NCBI GenBank assembly: GCA_963702305.1
Contig: CAVPBX010000017.1
Location: 132,632 to 196,631, forward strand
Direction: 5' to 3'
Length of the DNA stretch: 64,000 bases
DNA from: PALSA-693 sp963702305
Lineage (GTDB): Bacteria > Actinomycetota > Acidimicrobiia > Acidimicrobiales > Palsa-688
Shown: positions 42,876-51,492 of the stretch, piece after piece
How positions within the stretch are numbered: position 1 is the stretch's first letter
Layout: each line of letters opens with the position of its first letter
The notes under the pieces: generated by a model
The model's input: the letters and a program-made list of their open reading frames with translations, nothing else
The model's database searches: none
What the model was told of the DNA's origin: nothing
Made by a program: the position numbers and the translations under genes

Positions 42876-44390
42876 TTAGCGGACCTCCACTGGCAGGGGA
42901 AAGTTAACGCGTTCGGTGCGGACCGGACGTTCGTCGATCTCGATCGGGCCCAGCCCCGAGAGGGCTGCCACCACTTGTTCTACTAGGGCGGGGGGCGCCG
43001 AGGCGCCGGCGGTGACGCCGACGGTGGTGGCGCCGCGCAGCCACTCCAGCCGGAGCTCGCTGGCATCTTCCAGCAGCTCGGCTCGGCAACCGGCCCGGGT
43101 GGCCACCTCGACCAGCCGGATGGTGTTCGACGAGTTGGTCGATCCGATCACCAGCAGCAGGTCGCACGCGTCGGCGATGGCGCGCACCGCGTCCTGTCGG
43201 TTCTGGGTGGCGTAGCAGACGTCCGCGGCGTGGGGGCCCACCATGGCCGGGAAGCGTTCGGAGAGGGCGTTGACCAGCCCGGCGACGTCGTCGGGCGACA
43301 GGGTGGTCTGGGTGACGTACGCCAGGCGATCCGGGTCCGCCACCTCCAACGCCGCCACGTCGGCGTAGTCCTCGATCAGGGTGATGCCGTCGGCCTCGCC
43401 GAGCGTGCCCTCGGTCTCGTCGTGGCCGGCGTGGCCGATCAACACCACCTGGTGGCCGCGCTGGTGGAAGCGATGGACCTCGTGGTGCACTTTGGCCACC
43501 AGGGGGCAGGTGGCGTCGACGACCCGCAAGCCGCGCTGTTCGGCGACAGCGCGCACCGCCGGCGCCACCCCGTGGGCGGAGAACACGACCGTGGCGTCGT
43601 CGGGGATCTCGTCGAGTTCGTGCACGAACACCGCCCCCCGGGCTTCGAGGTCGGCGACCACGTGGCGGTTGTGGACGATCTGGCGGCGCACGTACACCGG
43701 CGACCCGAACCGGTCGAGGGCCCGCTCGACCGTCTCGATGGCGCGTTCGACCCCGGCGCAGAATGACCGGGGTCCGGCCAGCACCACCTTCCGCGTGCCG
43801 ACCGTGGCCGCCCAGGCCTCCAGCACCGGAGTCGCGGTCCTCAAGGCCCGCAGGGCCCGCAGCCCGCCGGTGATGATGGCCGGGGACAGGAGATCCCGCG
43901 ACGAGGTGTCGGAGATGGCGCGCACCACCGTGACCGGCCGATCCCACGGCTCGGCGAGGAGGGCCGCGGTCTCCATGTCGACGGCTAGGGCCCCGGTGGC
44001 GGCCAGGGCGGCGCGTTCCGAGGCCCCTTTCACCAGCCGCTCGGTCGACAGGATGGGACCGACCCGGACATCCAGACCTTGCTGCCGCAGGGCCGCGGCG
44101 ACGACCGCCGCGGACGCCAGCGGGGCGCCGACCGGGCGGCCGGCCGAGTCCAGGATACGGTCGGCGACCACCAGCATCCCGGGCGTCAACCCTTCGGCCA
44201 GGGCCCCCGCCACGCCCGCCACCGCCACCGCGTGGGCGCCGGGGCGGACCGCCTGGTGGGCGCGCGCCGTCTCGGCCGCCCGCCGCAGCCCGTAACCGGC
44301 CCGGACCACCCGGGTGCCCGGGTTGCGGCTGGCGAGCGCTCTCGCCTCGACTCGCATGGGAGCCAGGATGAGCAGCTCTGGGGCGCTCAC
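42876..44390 (-). CDS. HpnG-IspH fusion: adenosylhopane nucleosidase plus HMBPP reductase
   Basis: 504 residues from a GTG overlapping the cyclase stop by 4 bp. Residues 1-215 are a nucleosidase/phosphorylase domain (LILAPMRVEARAL, AVAGVAGALAEGLTPGMLVVAD, ALAVDMETAALLAE), like HpnG, which removes adenine from adenosylhopane. Residues about 218-504 are IspH: GPRSFCAGVERAIETVE, VHNRHVV, SAHGVAP, DATCPLVAKVHHEVHRF, GHAGHDETEGTLGE, TQTTLS, CYATQNRQ and GSTNSSNT. They retain all three Fe-S cysteines. IspH makes IPP/DMAPP at the end of the MEP pathway. The fusion joins precursor supply and hopanoid tailoring in one polypeptide. Confidence 0.9.
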   Translation of the reverse strand: MSAPELLILAPMRVEARALASRNPGTRVVRAGYGLRRAAETARAHQAVRPGAHAVAVAGVAGALAEGLTPGMLVVADRILDSAGRPVGAPLASAAVVAAALRQQGLDVRVGPILSTERLVKGASERAALAATGALAVDMETAALLAEPWDRPVTVVRAISDTSSRDLLSPAIITGGLRALRALRTATPVLEAWAATVGTRKVVLAGPRSFCAGVERAIETVERALDRFGSPVYVRRQIVHNRHVVADLEARGAVFVHELDEIPDDATVVFSAHGVAPAVRAVAEQRGLRVVDATCPLVAKVHHEVHRFHQRGHQVVLIGHAGHDETEGTLGEADGITLIEDYADVAALEVADPDRLAYVTQTTLSPDDVAGLVNALSERFPAMVGPHAADVCYATQNRQDAVRAIADACDLLLVIGSTNSSNTIRLVEVATRAGCRAELLEDASELRLEWLRGATTVGVTAGASAPPALVEQVVAALSGLGPIEIDERPVRTERVNFPLPVEVR

Positions 44391-46321
44391 GGTGGGCTGC
44401 CTCTCACGGCCCGCCCGTAGCGGCCCAGGGCCATGACCGGCCAGACCAGGCGGTACAGGTGGTAGTTGATGCTGAAGTCCCACGGGAAGCCGGTACCGGT
44501 AAACCAGGGCTCGTCCCACGTGCCGTCCGATCGTTGGGCGCCGACCAGCCAGTCCACGCCGCGCCGGGTGACGGGGCTGTCGTGGTCGCCGGCGGCCACC
44601 AGGGCCAGGAGGGCCCAGGCCGTCTGGGACGCCGTCGAGGTCCCCCGGCCCCGCCAGGAGGGATCGACGTAGGAGCGCAGGTCCTCGCCCCAGCCGCCGT
44701 CCGGGTTTTGGCGGCTCTCCAGCCAGGCGACCGCCTTGCGGATGCGGGAGTCACCGGGGACCACCCCGGCGGCGACGAGGGCCGGCACGGCCGCCCCGGT
44801 CCCGTACAGGTAGTTGACGCCCCATCGTCCAAACCAGGACCCATCCGCCTCCTGCTGGGCGGACAGCCAGGCCAGACCCCGCTGCAGGGCTGCGGCCGGC
44901 ACGCCGGGCTCCTGGGCGAGCATCTCGATCACGTGCGCGGTGACGTCCGCCGACGGCGGGTCCGTCACCTCGCCGAAGTCGCAGAAGGGGAGCGCGGCGA
45001 CCAGGCTGCTGTCGTTGTCGGCGTCGAAGGCGCCCCACCCGCCGGTGCGGCTCTGCATGCCGACCGTCCACGCCACCCCCCGGGCGCAGGCGGCCTCGCC
45101 TTCGGGCCCGATGGCGGCCGGGGTGCGACGCAGGGCCAGGACCACCTCGGCCGTGTCGTCGATGTCCGGGTAGTTGTCGTTGGCGAACTCGAACGCCCAT
45201 CCGCCGGGGGCCAGCCGGGGGCGGCGTACCGCCCAGTCGCCCTTGACGCGGATCTCCTCGCCGACGAGCCACTGGGCGGCGGCGACCACCGCGGGGTCGT
45301 CGGGATCGAGGCCGGCGTCGTCGAGGGCCACCACGGCGAGGGCGGTGTCCCAGACGGGTGACTGGCAGGCCTCGATGCGCCGGCCCTGCTCGTCGTGGAT
45401 GACGAAGCCCTCGAGGCCGTCGAGGGCGGCGCGCAGGACGGGATGGTCGAGCGGGTAGCCCTGGAGCTGCAGGGCGATGATGGAGTAGACGACCGGGGGT
45501 TGGATGCCGCCCCACAGGCCGTCTGCTTCCTGGCGCCGGATGATCCACTGCTCGGCCCGCCGCAGGGCGGCGTGACGGAGGAGGGTGCGGGGGAGGACCC
45601 AGCGGGGGAGTCGTTCGTAGCGGTGCAGGAGGCGGTCGAGGGCGACGAACCGGCCGCCGGTGGTGCGCAGGCCCGAGAGTCCCCGCCGCGGGGGGTGGGC
45701 GGCGGGGCGGTCTGCTACCAGCTCGTCGACCGCGAACGGCAAGGCCCGGGCCGGTCGATGGGCCATCACCACCGTCAGGGCCACGATGGTCTGGCGGGCC
45801 CAGCAGCCGAAGTCGTAGATGTTGAGGGGCGCGGACGAGGGGAGGAACATGATCTCCGGCGGCAGCACCGGCAGGTCTTCCCAGTCCCAGCGGCCGAGGA
45901 CCGCCAGCCAGATGCGGGTGAAGACCCGGCTGGCGGCGATCCCCCCGTGGGCCCGGACCCATTCGGCCGCGGCGCGGATCGGCGCGGCCGCCGAGTCGTC
46001 GCCGGCGAGGCGCAGGGCCACGTAGGCCTCGATGGTGGTGGACAGGTCCGCTGGCCCGCCGTGGAACGTGGCCCAGGTGCCGTCGTCGCGCCGGTTGGCC
46101 CGGATCCAGCGGGCCGACGCCGCGGTCGCCTCCGGCTCGAGGATGCCGAGATAGTGCCGGAGCATCAGGTCCTCGGCGTCCATGGTGACGTTGGTCTCCA
46201 GCTCCGCCTTCCACCAGCCGTCGGCGTGCTGCAGCTTGAGCAGATGGTCGCGCGCCGCGGCCAGGGCCGCCGCCGCGTCGTCGAGCGGCACGCCGGCGCC
46301 CGCCGCCGCCAGCGCCGTCAC
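44387..46321 (-). CDS. shc: squalene-hopene cyclase
   Basis: 644 residues from a GTG overlapping the polyprenyl synthase stop. Repeated QW motifs (QHADGWWKAELE, ADGLWGG, QSRTGGWGAFD, ADGSWFGRWG, NPDGGWGEDL, SDGTWDE) and the protonating acid motif in YPDIDDTAEV near residue 387, which is DIDD rather than the more usual DVDD/DADD form. FCDFGEVTDPPSADVTAHV and the terminal GTGFPWDFSINYHLYRLVWPVMALGRY are typical. A monotopic membrane enzyme cyclising squalene to hopene/diplopterol. Confidence 0.95.
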   Translation of the reverse strand: MTALAAAGAGVPLDDAAAALAAARDHLLKLQHADGWWKAELETNVTMDAEDLMLRHYLGILEPEATAASARWIRANRRDDGTWATFHGGPADLSTTIEAYVALRLAGDDSAAAPIRAAAEWVRAHGGIAASRVFTRIWLAVLGRWDWEDLPVLPPEIMFLPSSAPLNIYDFGCWARQTIVALTVVMAHRPARALPFAVDELVADRPAAHPPRRGLSGLRTTGGRFVALDRLLHRYERLPRWVLPRTLLRHAALRRAEQWIIRRQEADGLWGGIQPPVVYSIIALQLQGYPLDHPVLRAALDGLEGFVIHDEQGRRIEACQSPVWDTALAVVALDDAGLDPDDPAVVAAAQWLVGEEIRVKGDWAVRRPRLAPGGWAFEFANDNYPDIDDTAEVVLALRRTPAAIGPEGEAACARGVAWTVGMQSRTGGWGAFDADNDSSLVAALPFCDFGEVTDPPSADVTAHVIEMLAQEPGVPAAALQRGLAWLSAQQEADGSWFGRWGVNYLYGTGAAVPALVAAGVVPGDSRIRKAVAWLESRQNPDGGWGEDLRSYVDPSWRGRGTSTASQTAWALLALVAAGDHDSPVTRRGVDWLVGAQRSDGTWDEPWFTGTGFPWDFSINYHLYRLVWPVMALGRYGRAVRGSPP

Positions 46322-47391
46322 GACTCGCGCTCCACCACGTACACCGCGATGTCGGCCAGGTCGCGGTGGGGGATGGCCGACAGCCGCACCCGTTCGAGGG
46401 CCCCGAGGGCCGCGTCCAGGTTGGCCTTGGCCCGCACGGCCGTCCACTCCCGCCCGCCGCAGGCCTCCACCAGGTAGGTGGCCCGCTCGACCTGGTCGGC
46501 GTCGAGCGGCTCCAGGGCGACAGGGTCGAGACCCGTAGCCACCCCGTCGGCGTCGACGGGGGGCGGTCCCACCACCAGGGCCCGCAGCTCGTCCGCCTCC
46601 GCGCCGCCGGCGGCCAGGGCCGACACCACCGGCATGGACTTCTTGCGGGACCGGAGGTCGCTCCCCGCGGGCTTGCCGGTGCGGTCCGGGTCACCCCAGA
46701 TCCCGAGCAGATCGTCGACCGCCTGGAACGCCAAGCCCAGATGGCGGCCGTAGTCGCGGAGGGCGCCGACGGTGGCGTCCGGGGCGTCAGCCAGGATGGC
46801 GCCGATCGACGCCGCGCACCCGAGGATGGCGCCGGTCTTGGCCGCCGACATGGCCATGCACTGTTCGACGGAGACGTCCCGGCGGGTCTCGAAGGCGATG
46901 TCGTCCGCCTGACCGGCGATCATGGCGGCGGTGGCGTCGGCCAGGGCAGCGGAGGCCGCCGCCCCCCGCCCGGACGGGCTCTCGAGGAGCACCTGGTGGG
47001 CCAGGATCTGCAGGGCGTCGCCGGCGACGATGGCCGGGCCGATGCCGTACACCGACCACACCGTGGGCCGGTGATGCCGTTCCGTGTCGGTGTCGATGAT
47101 GTCGTCATGGATGAGTGAGAAGTTGTGGACGAGCTCCACCGCCACCCCGCCCGGCACCCCCACCTCGGGATCGGCCCAGGCGGCCTCGGCCGCCAGCATC
47201 GCCAGGGTGGGCCGGATCCCCTTGCCCCCGGGGGACTCGACCGGGTTGCCACCCGGGTCGGTCCAACCCATGTGGTAGCTGGCCAGCCGGCGGATCTCGG
47301 GGGCCAGCCGGGCGATGGCCTCGGTCATGGCCGGGCCGATAACCCGGCGGGACCGGGCCAGGACTTCGGGGACGCCGATGGTCGGGGTCAA
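46318..47391 (-). CDS. polyprenyl (farnesyl/geranylgeranyl-type) diphosphate synthase
   Basis: 357 residues from TTG 47391, which follows GAGGAGG by 4 bp and overlaps the hpnE stop (TTGA). Both aspartate-rich motifs are seen: NFSLIHDDIIDTDTERHHRP (first, DDxxD) and AFQAVDDLLGIWGD (second). KGIRPTLAMLAAEAAW and GDALQILAHQVL also fit. It condenses IPP with allylic diphosphates, presumably to farnesyl diphosphate, the substrate of HpnD. Confidence 0.92.
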   Translation of the reverse strand: MTPTIGVPEVLARSRRVIGPAMTEAIARLAPEIRRLASYHMGWTDPGGNPVESPGGKGIRPTLAMLAAEAAWADPEVGVPGGVAVELVHNFSLIHDDIIDTDTERHHRPTVWSVYGIGPAIVAGDALQILAHQVLLESPSGRGAAASAALADATAAMIAGQADDIAFETRRDVSVEQCMAMSAAKTGAILGCAASIGAILADAPDATVGALRDYGRHLGLAFQAVDDLLGIWGDPDRTGKPAGSDLRSRKKSMPVVSALAAGGAEADELRALVVGPPPVDADGVATGLDPVALEPLDADQVERATYLVEACGGREWTAVRAKANLDAALGALERVRLSAIPHRDLADIAVYVVERES

Positions 47392-48893
47392 GCTACCTCC
47401 TCGGTACGTGGGGACAATCGGGATGAAAGGCTGGGCGAGGATCGGACGGCGGAGGGGCCGGAGGCGCCGGTTGGGCGCCGCAAGCGGGGCCCGGTGGCGT
47501 ACACCGCGCCCGCGGCCGCTCGGCCGCTGCGCACCGCCCCTTCCATGGTGGCCGGCCATCCGGTGTCGGTCCACGCCCCGGCGACGGCCAGGCCGGGCCA
47601 AGAGGTATGGGCCGCGGGCCGTAGGGCGGCGGTGCCGGGGACGGCGCGGAAGGTGGCGTGGCGTTCTTTGGTGACGAGGGCGTCCAGCAGCCGGGCCCCG
47701 GCCGCCTCGGGCAGGAGCCGGGCCAGCTCGGTGGCGATCGAGGCCGCCAGGTCGTCCGGGCGCCGGCCCAGCAACTCGTCTGCGGCCGAAACGGACACGG
47801 CCACGTACTGCTGACCCTGGTGTCCCTGACGGCCCTGATGTGCGGCCGCTTCGGTCGACAGCCCCGACGACGCCGTCCGGTCGAACACCCATTGGACGGG
47901 CGAGTCGAGCCCCGCCAGCAGCGGCCAGCGGGTCACCGGCCGGTCGAAGACCAGGTGGACGTCGACGATGGCCGACATCCCCAGCTCGCCGAGGCGAGTC
48001 TGGTTGGGCACCGAGCCGGCGGGCAGCAGCTGCCCGGCCACGTCGTGGGGTACGGCCATGATCACCGCGTCGGCGGCGAGGGGGCCAGCGGCGGTGCGGA
48101 CCGTATACGAGCCGACGGCATCCGGCCCGGGCTCCACCCCCTCGACTGCGGTCCCCAGGCGCACCTGCACGCCGGCCTGCTCCAGCGCCGTGCCGGCCCG
48201 TCGTCCGTGCAGGTCACCGAGCGGCACCCGGCTCCAGCCGATGTCCGCAGCCCGGGTATCGGTGAGCAGTCCGGTCTGGAAGACCTTGGCCGCCATGGCC
48301 AAGGAGGCATCGGCCGCGGGGAGGTTGACGGTCGGGATGGTGATGAGGTCCCACAACGCGGCGACGGTGGCCGGCGATTGCCCGTGGCGGGCCAGCCAGG
48401 CGCCGAAGCTTTCCTCGTCGAGCGCCGGGTCTGTCAGGTCGAGGCGGCGCAGGGCCAACACCGCCCGGCCCAGGCCGAGCCGGGCGGCGACCGTCAGATG
48501 GGGGAAGCGCAGGAGGGAGCCGGCGAGGTGCAGCGGGGCGGGGAGATCCGAACGGCGCAGGCGACCGAACCGCGGCGCCCCCCCTGGCTGCGTCGCCGGC
48601 GCCACCACCGGGATATCCAGGCGGTCGGGCAGCTCCACGTCGGACGCGGCCCCGATCCGGCCCAGGAAACCGAGGTACTCGTCGCAGCACCGCAGGAAGA
48701 CATGCTGGCCGTTGTCCACCCAGTGCCCGCCATGTCGAAACGACCAGGTCAGACCGCCCAACCGGTTGCGCCGCTCCAGGAGGGTGACCCGGGCGCCCCG
48801 GTCCGCGCACTCCAGGGCCGCGGCCAGTCCGGCCAGCCCGCCGCCGATCACCACGACCTGCGGGTCACCGTCGGACGCCCCGTCCCGATTCAC
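47388..48893 (-). CDS. hpnE: hydroxysqualene dehydroxylase HpnE
   Basis: 501 residues from a GTG overlapping the hpnD stop. FAD-binding VVVIGGGLAGLAAALECADRGA, then LERRNRLGGLTWSF, GQHVFLRCCDEYLGFL and IPTVNLPAADASLAMAAKVFQTGLL, with C-terminal AVAGAWTDTGWPATMEGAVRSG (the second FAD motif). HpnE removes the hydroxyl from hydroxysqualene to give squalene. Its place directly after hpnC-hpnD is the standard order. Confidence 0.92.
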   Translation of the reverse strand: MNRDGASDGDPQVVVIGGGLAGLAAALECADRGARVTLLERRNRLGGLTWSFRHGGHWVDNGQHVFLRCCDEYLGFLGRIGAASDVELPDRLDIPVVAPATQPGGAPRFGRLRRSDLPAPLHLAGSLLRFPHLTVAARLGLGRAVLALRRLDLTDPALDEESFGAWLARHGQSPATVAALWDLITIPTVNLPAADASLAMAAKVFQTGLLTDTRAADIGWSRVPLGDLHGRRAGTALEQAGVQVRLGTAVEGVEPGPDAVGSYTVRTAAGPLAADAVIMAVPHDVAGQLLPAGSVPNQTRLGELGMSAIVDVHLVFDRPVTRWPLLAGLDSPVQWVFDRTASSGLSTEAAAHQGRQGHQGQQYVAVSVSAADELLGRRPDDLAASIATELARLLPEAAGARLLDALVTKERHATFRAVPGTAALRPAAHTSWPGLAVAGAWTDTGWPATMEGAVRSGRAAAGAVYATGPRLRRPTGASGPSAVRSSPSLSSRLSPRTEEVA

Positions 48894-49743
48894 GCCGCAC
48901 CTCTCGCCAGGGCCCGGACCGCGACGGCGGCCTTCTCCCGGCCGGGCAGCGACATCCGCCCGCGCAGCACGCCGCCCGGGTCGCGCTGTATCCGCGTCAA
49001 CAACCGCCGGTAGATGCCCGCCATCGCCGCCGTGCACGCCCGCGAGCGCCAATCCAGCATCGGCAACAGCACCAGCCCTTCGTCGTACCACTCCTCGGCG
49101 CGGGCGGCCTCGAAGGTGATCAGGCCCAGCATGCCGTCGAGCGGGCCGCTCAGGTCGGGCCCCACGCCGAACCGCTCGCGGTCCTCGGTCGGCAGGTACA
49201 CCCGGCCCATCTGGTCGCGGTCCTCGATGAGGTCACGGAGGATATTGGTGATCTGGAGCGCCACCCCGAGGGCGTCGGCCAGCGGGGGGCGTCGTCGGGG
49301 GCCGTGGTGTCGTACACGCCGAGGCTGAGCCGGCCGATGCTGCCGGCCACCCGCCGGCAGTACCCGACCAGGTCGTCGAAAGTGCGGTACTCCGCGCCGT
49401 GGACGTCCATCTCGCAGCCGTCGATGAGTTCGTCGAAGGCCCGGAGCGGGACGGGAAAACGGCGACCCACGTCGGCTACGGCCACCAGGACCGGGTCGTC
49501 GCCGGCGTACGGTTCCGGGCCGGCCAGGGCCGCCACCTCCCTGCGGGTGGCATCGAGCGCGGCGAGCTTGTCGGGGCCGGGCGAGTCACCGTCGCCGATG
49601 TCGTCGATGCGCCGGGCCAGGGCGTACAGGGCGCACATCGCCCGTCGCTTCGGCGGCGGCAACAGCTTGATCCCGTAGGAAAAGTTCCGAGCCTCCGCGG
49701 TCGTGATCTCCTCGCACCGGGCGTAGGCGTCGTCGACGTTCAC
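48890..49743 (-). CDS. hpnD: presqualene diphosphate synthase HpnD, with a frame change
   Basis: GTG start overlapping the hpnC stop (GTGA). The N-terminal part has AEARNFSYGIKLLPPPKRRAM and YALARRIDDIGDGD; the C-terminal part has ALQITNILRDLIEDRDQMGR and VYLPTEDRERFGVGP. The two are out of phase at a run of six C (49288-49293 on the given strand as G). One missing C there gives APPLADALGVALQIT, a normal protein of about 284 residues. HpnD couples two farnesyl diphosphates to presqualene diphosphate. Both Asp-rich sites are intact. Confidence 0.85.
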
Positions 49744-50606
49744 GCCGCCTCCCCGTTCGCGGCGGCCCGGCGCAGGGCGGTGGCCAGGTGGACGGCGACC
49801 CGGGAGGGCGCGGGGCGGGGCGCCCCACGCATGGGGTCGAACCGCTGCGTGGCCACCGCGTCGAGGGCGGCTTGGCCACCGGCCCAGAAACCGGCCACGG
49901 CCCACCGGGCCCGGCCTCGGAGGGAGGCGACCAGGGGGGCGCCGGCGTCCAGGTAGCGGCGGGCCCGGGCCACCTCGAAGGCCATCAGGCCGCGCAGCTG
50001 GGCGGAGGCCGGCGGGGGCGCGGTCAGCTCGTCCACCCGCACGCCGAAGCGGTCCCGGTCCTCGGCGGGGAGGTAGATCCGCCCGGAGCCGGCGTCCTCG
50101 GCCACGTCCTGCCAGTGCTCGGCCAGCTGCAGCCCGGTGCAGATGGCGTCGGACCACGCCACCCGTTCGTCGGTCGCGGCGCCGAGCGCGGCCAGCACCA
50201 GGCGGCCGACCGGCTGGGCCGACAGCCGGCAGTACCCTTCCAGCTCGGCGAAGGTGGCGTACTGGTGCACCACCTGGTCCAGCCGATTGGCGGCGATGAG
50301 GTCGGTGAGGGCCGCTTCGCCGGTACCGAGGGCCCGCACGGAGGCCGCGGCCCGGGCGACCAGGGGGTGCCCGTCGGCCTGGTCGGGGCGGGCCAGGGCC
50401 TGGGCGGTCGCGTGTTGGAGCCAGTCGAGGGCCGCCAGGCGATCGCCGGGGTAGGCGTCGCCCAGTTGGTCGACCAGGCGGGCGAAGCCGTAGAAGGCGA
50501 GGAGGTGACCCCGAGTGGCCTTGGGCAGGACCCGGGACGCGACGCGAAAGTTCTCCCCGCGGGCCCGCCCCAGGATCTCGTCCGGGGTCGGCAGACCCGG
50601 AGGCAT
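49740..50606 (-). CDS. hpnC: hydroxysqualene synthase HpnC
   Basis: 288 residues from ATG 50606; a GTG at 50680 would add a proline-rich leader. Squalene/phytoene synthase family: GENFRVASRVLPKATRGHLLAFYGFARLVDQLGD, YATFAELEGYCRLSAQPVGRLVL, and LQLAEHWQDVAEDAGSGRIYLP. The second Asp motif is QDVAED. HpnC converts presqualene diphosphate to hydroxysqualene. First gene of the coupled hopanoid operon. Confidence 0.9.
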   Translation of the reverse strand: MPPGLPTPDEILGRARGENFRVASRVLPKATRGHLLAFYGFARLVDQLGDAYPGDRLAALDWLQHATAQALARPDQADGHPLVARAAASVRALGTGEAALTDLIAANRLDQVVHQYATFAELEGYCRLSAQPVGRLVLAALGAATDERVAWSDAICTGLQLAEHWQDVAEDAGSGRIYLPAEDRDRFGVRVDELTAPPPASAQLRGLMAFEVARARRYLDAGAPLVASLRGRARWAVAGFWAGGQAALDAVATQRFDPMRGAPRPAPSRVAVHLATALRRAAANGEAA

Positions 50607-50734
50607 GGGGGGGTAGGGTGGGGCAGGAACGGCTGTGGGGGTTGCGTTGGGGGAGGTGTAAGACGGTGACCGCGTAGTCACCAGATGTACGCGCTGGGAC
50701 CGGCGCGTGTCAAGGACCCTCCCGTCCGGGCTGG

Positions 50735-51484
50735 TCAGGCCGGTGGCGTCAGGTTGGCCTCGAGGCCCACGTCCGGCGGCCAGTCGGGGCCGACGGCCCA
50801 GGCCAGTACCGTCGCGAAGGCGGCCTCGATGATCGATAGGCCGGCCTGGATCGCCTGGTCGGTGTCGGCTTCGCGCCCGGTGAAGGGCCGGCCGCCGGCT
50901 TCGGCGAGGGTGCGCAGCACCCGGCGGGCCAGGTCCGCGCTGGGCTCGTGACCCTTGGCCGCCCGGGCGCCCAACTCGAGCAGCATCGGCAGGACCCCGG
51001 CGACCAGGTGGCCGAACACCATGGCGGTCTTCTCCGGGTCGTCGGTGAGCCCGGACGGGCCGCCCAGGGCGGTGACCGCAGACTCGAAGCGAGATTCGGT
51101 GTCCTCGAGCAGAGTCTCGATGGCCGCGGTCAGGAGGTCCTCCTTGGACGCGAAGTGCCGGTACACGGTGCCCTTGGCCATCTGGGCCGCCTCGGCGATG
51201 TCGCTGACGGTCACCTCGCTGTAGCTGCGGGTCTGGAAGGCCTCGATGGCCGCGGTCACCACCCGGGCCCGGCATTCGGGGGGATCGGCCGCCGCCTGGG
51301 CTCGGATTCGCTGCAGGGCGTCGAGATGGCGCTCGTCGTACCCGAAGCGGTTGGCCGCCTCCCGGACCGGCGGGGGGATCAGGCCGGCCCGCCGATAGTG
51401 GTGGATGGTGCTGGCTGGCACGCCACTCCGCGCCACCAACTCCGACAAGGAAAAGCGCCGACCGGCATTGGGATCTGTCGCCAT
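50735..51484 (-). CDS. MerR-TetR fusion transcriptional regulator
   Basis: 249 residues, ATG start. Residues 9-62 form a MerR-type winged helix (RFSLSELVARSGVPASTIHHYRRAGLIPPP ... RFGYDERHLDALQRIR). Residues 72-120 form a TetR helix-turn-helix (ARVVTAAIEAFQTRSYSEVTVSDIAEAAQMAKGTVYRHFASKEDLL). A TetR-like ligand domain follows. Two DNA-binding modules in one chain is unusual. It lies between hpnC and an aldehyde dehydrogenase on the same strand, so control of either is possible. Confidence 0.85.
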   Translation of the reverse strand: MATDPNAGRRFSLSELVARSGVPASTIHHYRRAGLIPPPVREAANRFGYDERHLDALQRIRAQAAADPPECRARVVTAAIEAFQTRSYSEVTVSDIAEAAQMAKGTVYRHFASKEDLLTAAIETLLEDTESRFESAVTALGGPSGLTDDPEKTAMVFGHLVAGVLPMLLELGARAAKGHEPSADLARRVLRTLAEAGGRPFTGREADTDQAIQAGLSIIEAAFATVLAWAVGPDWPPDVGLEANLTPPA

Positions 51485-51492
51485 GATCTGCC

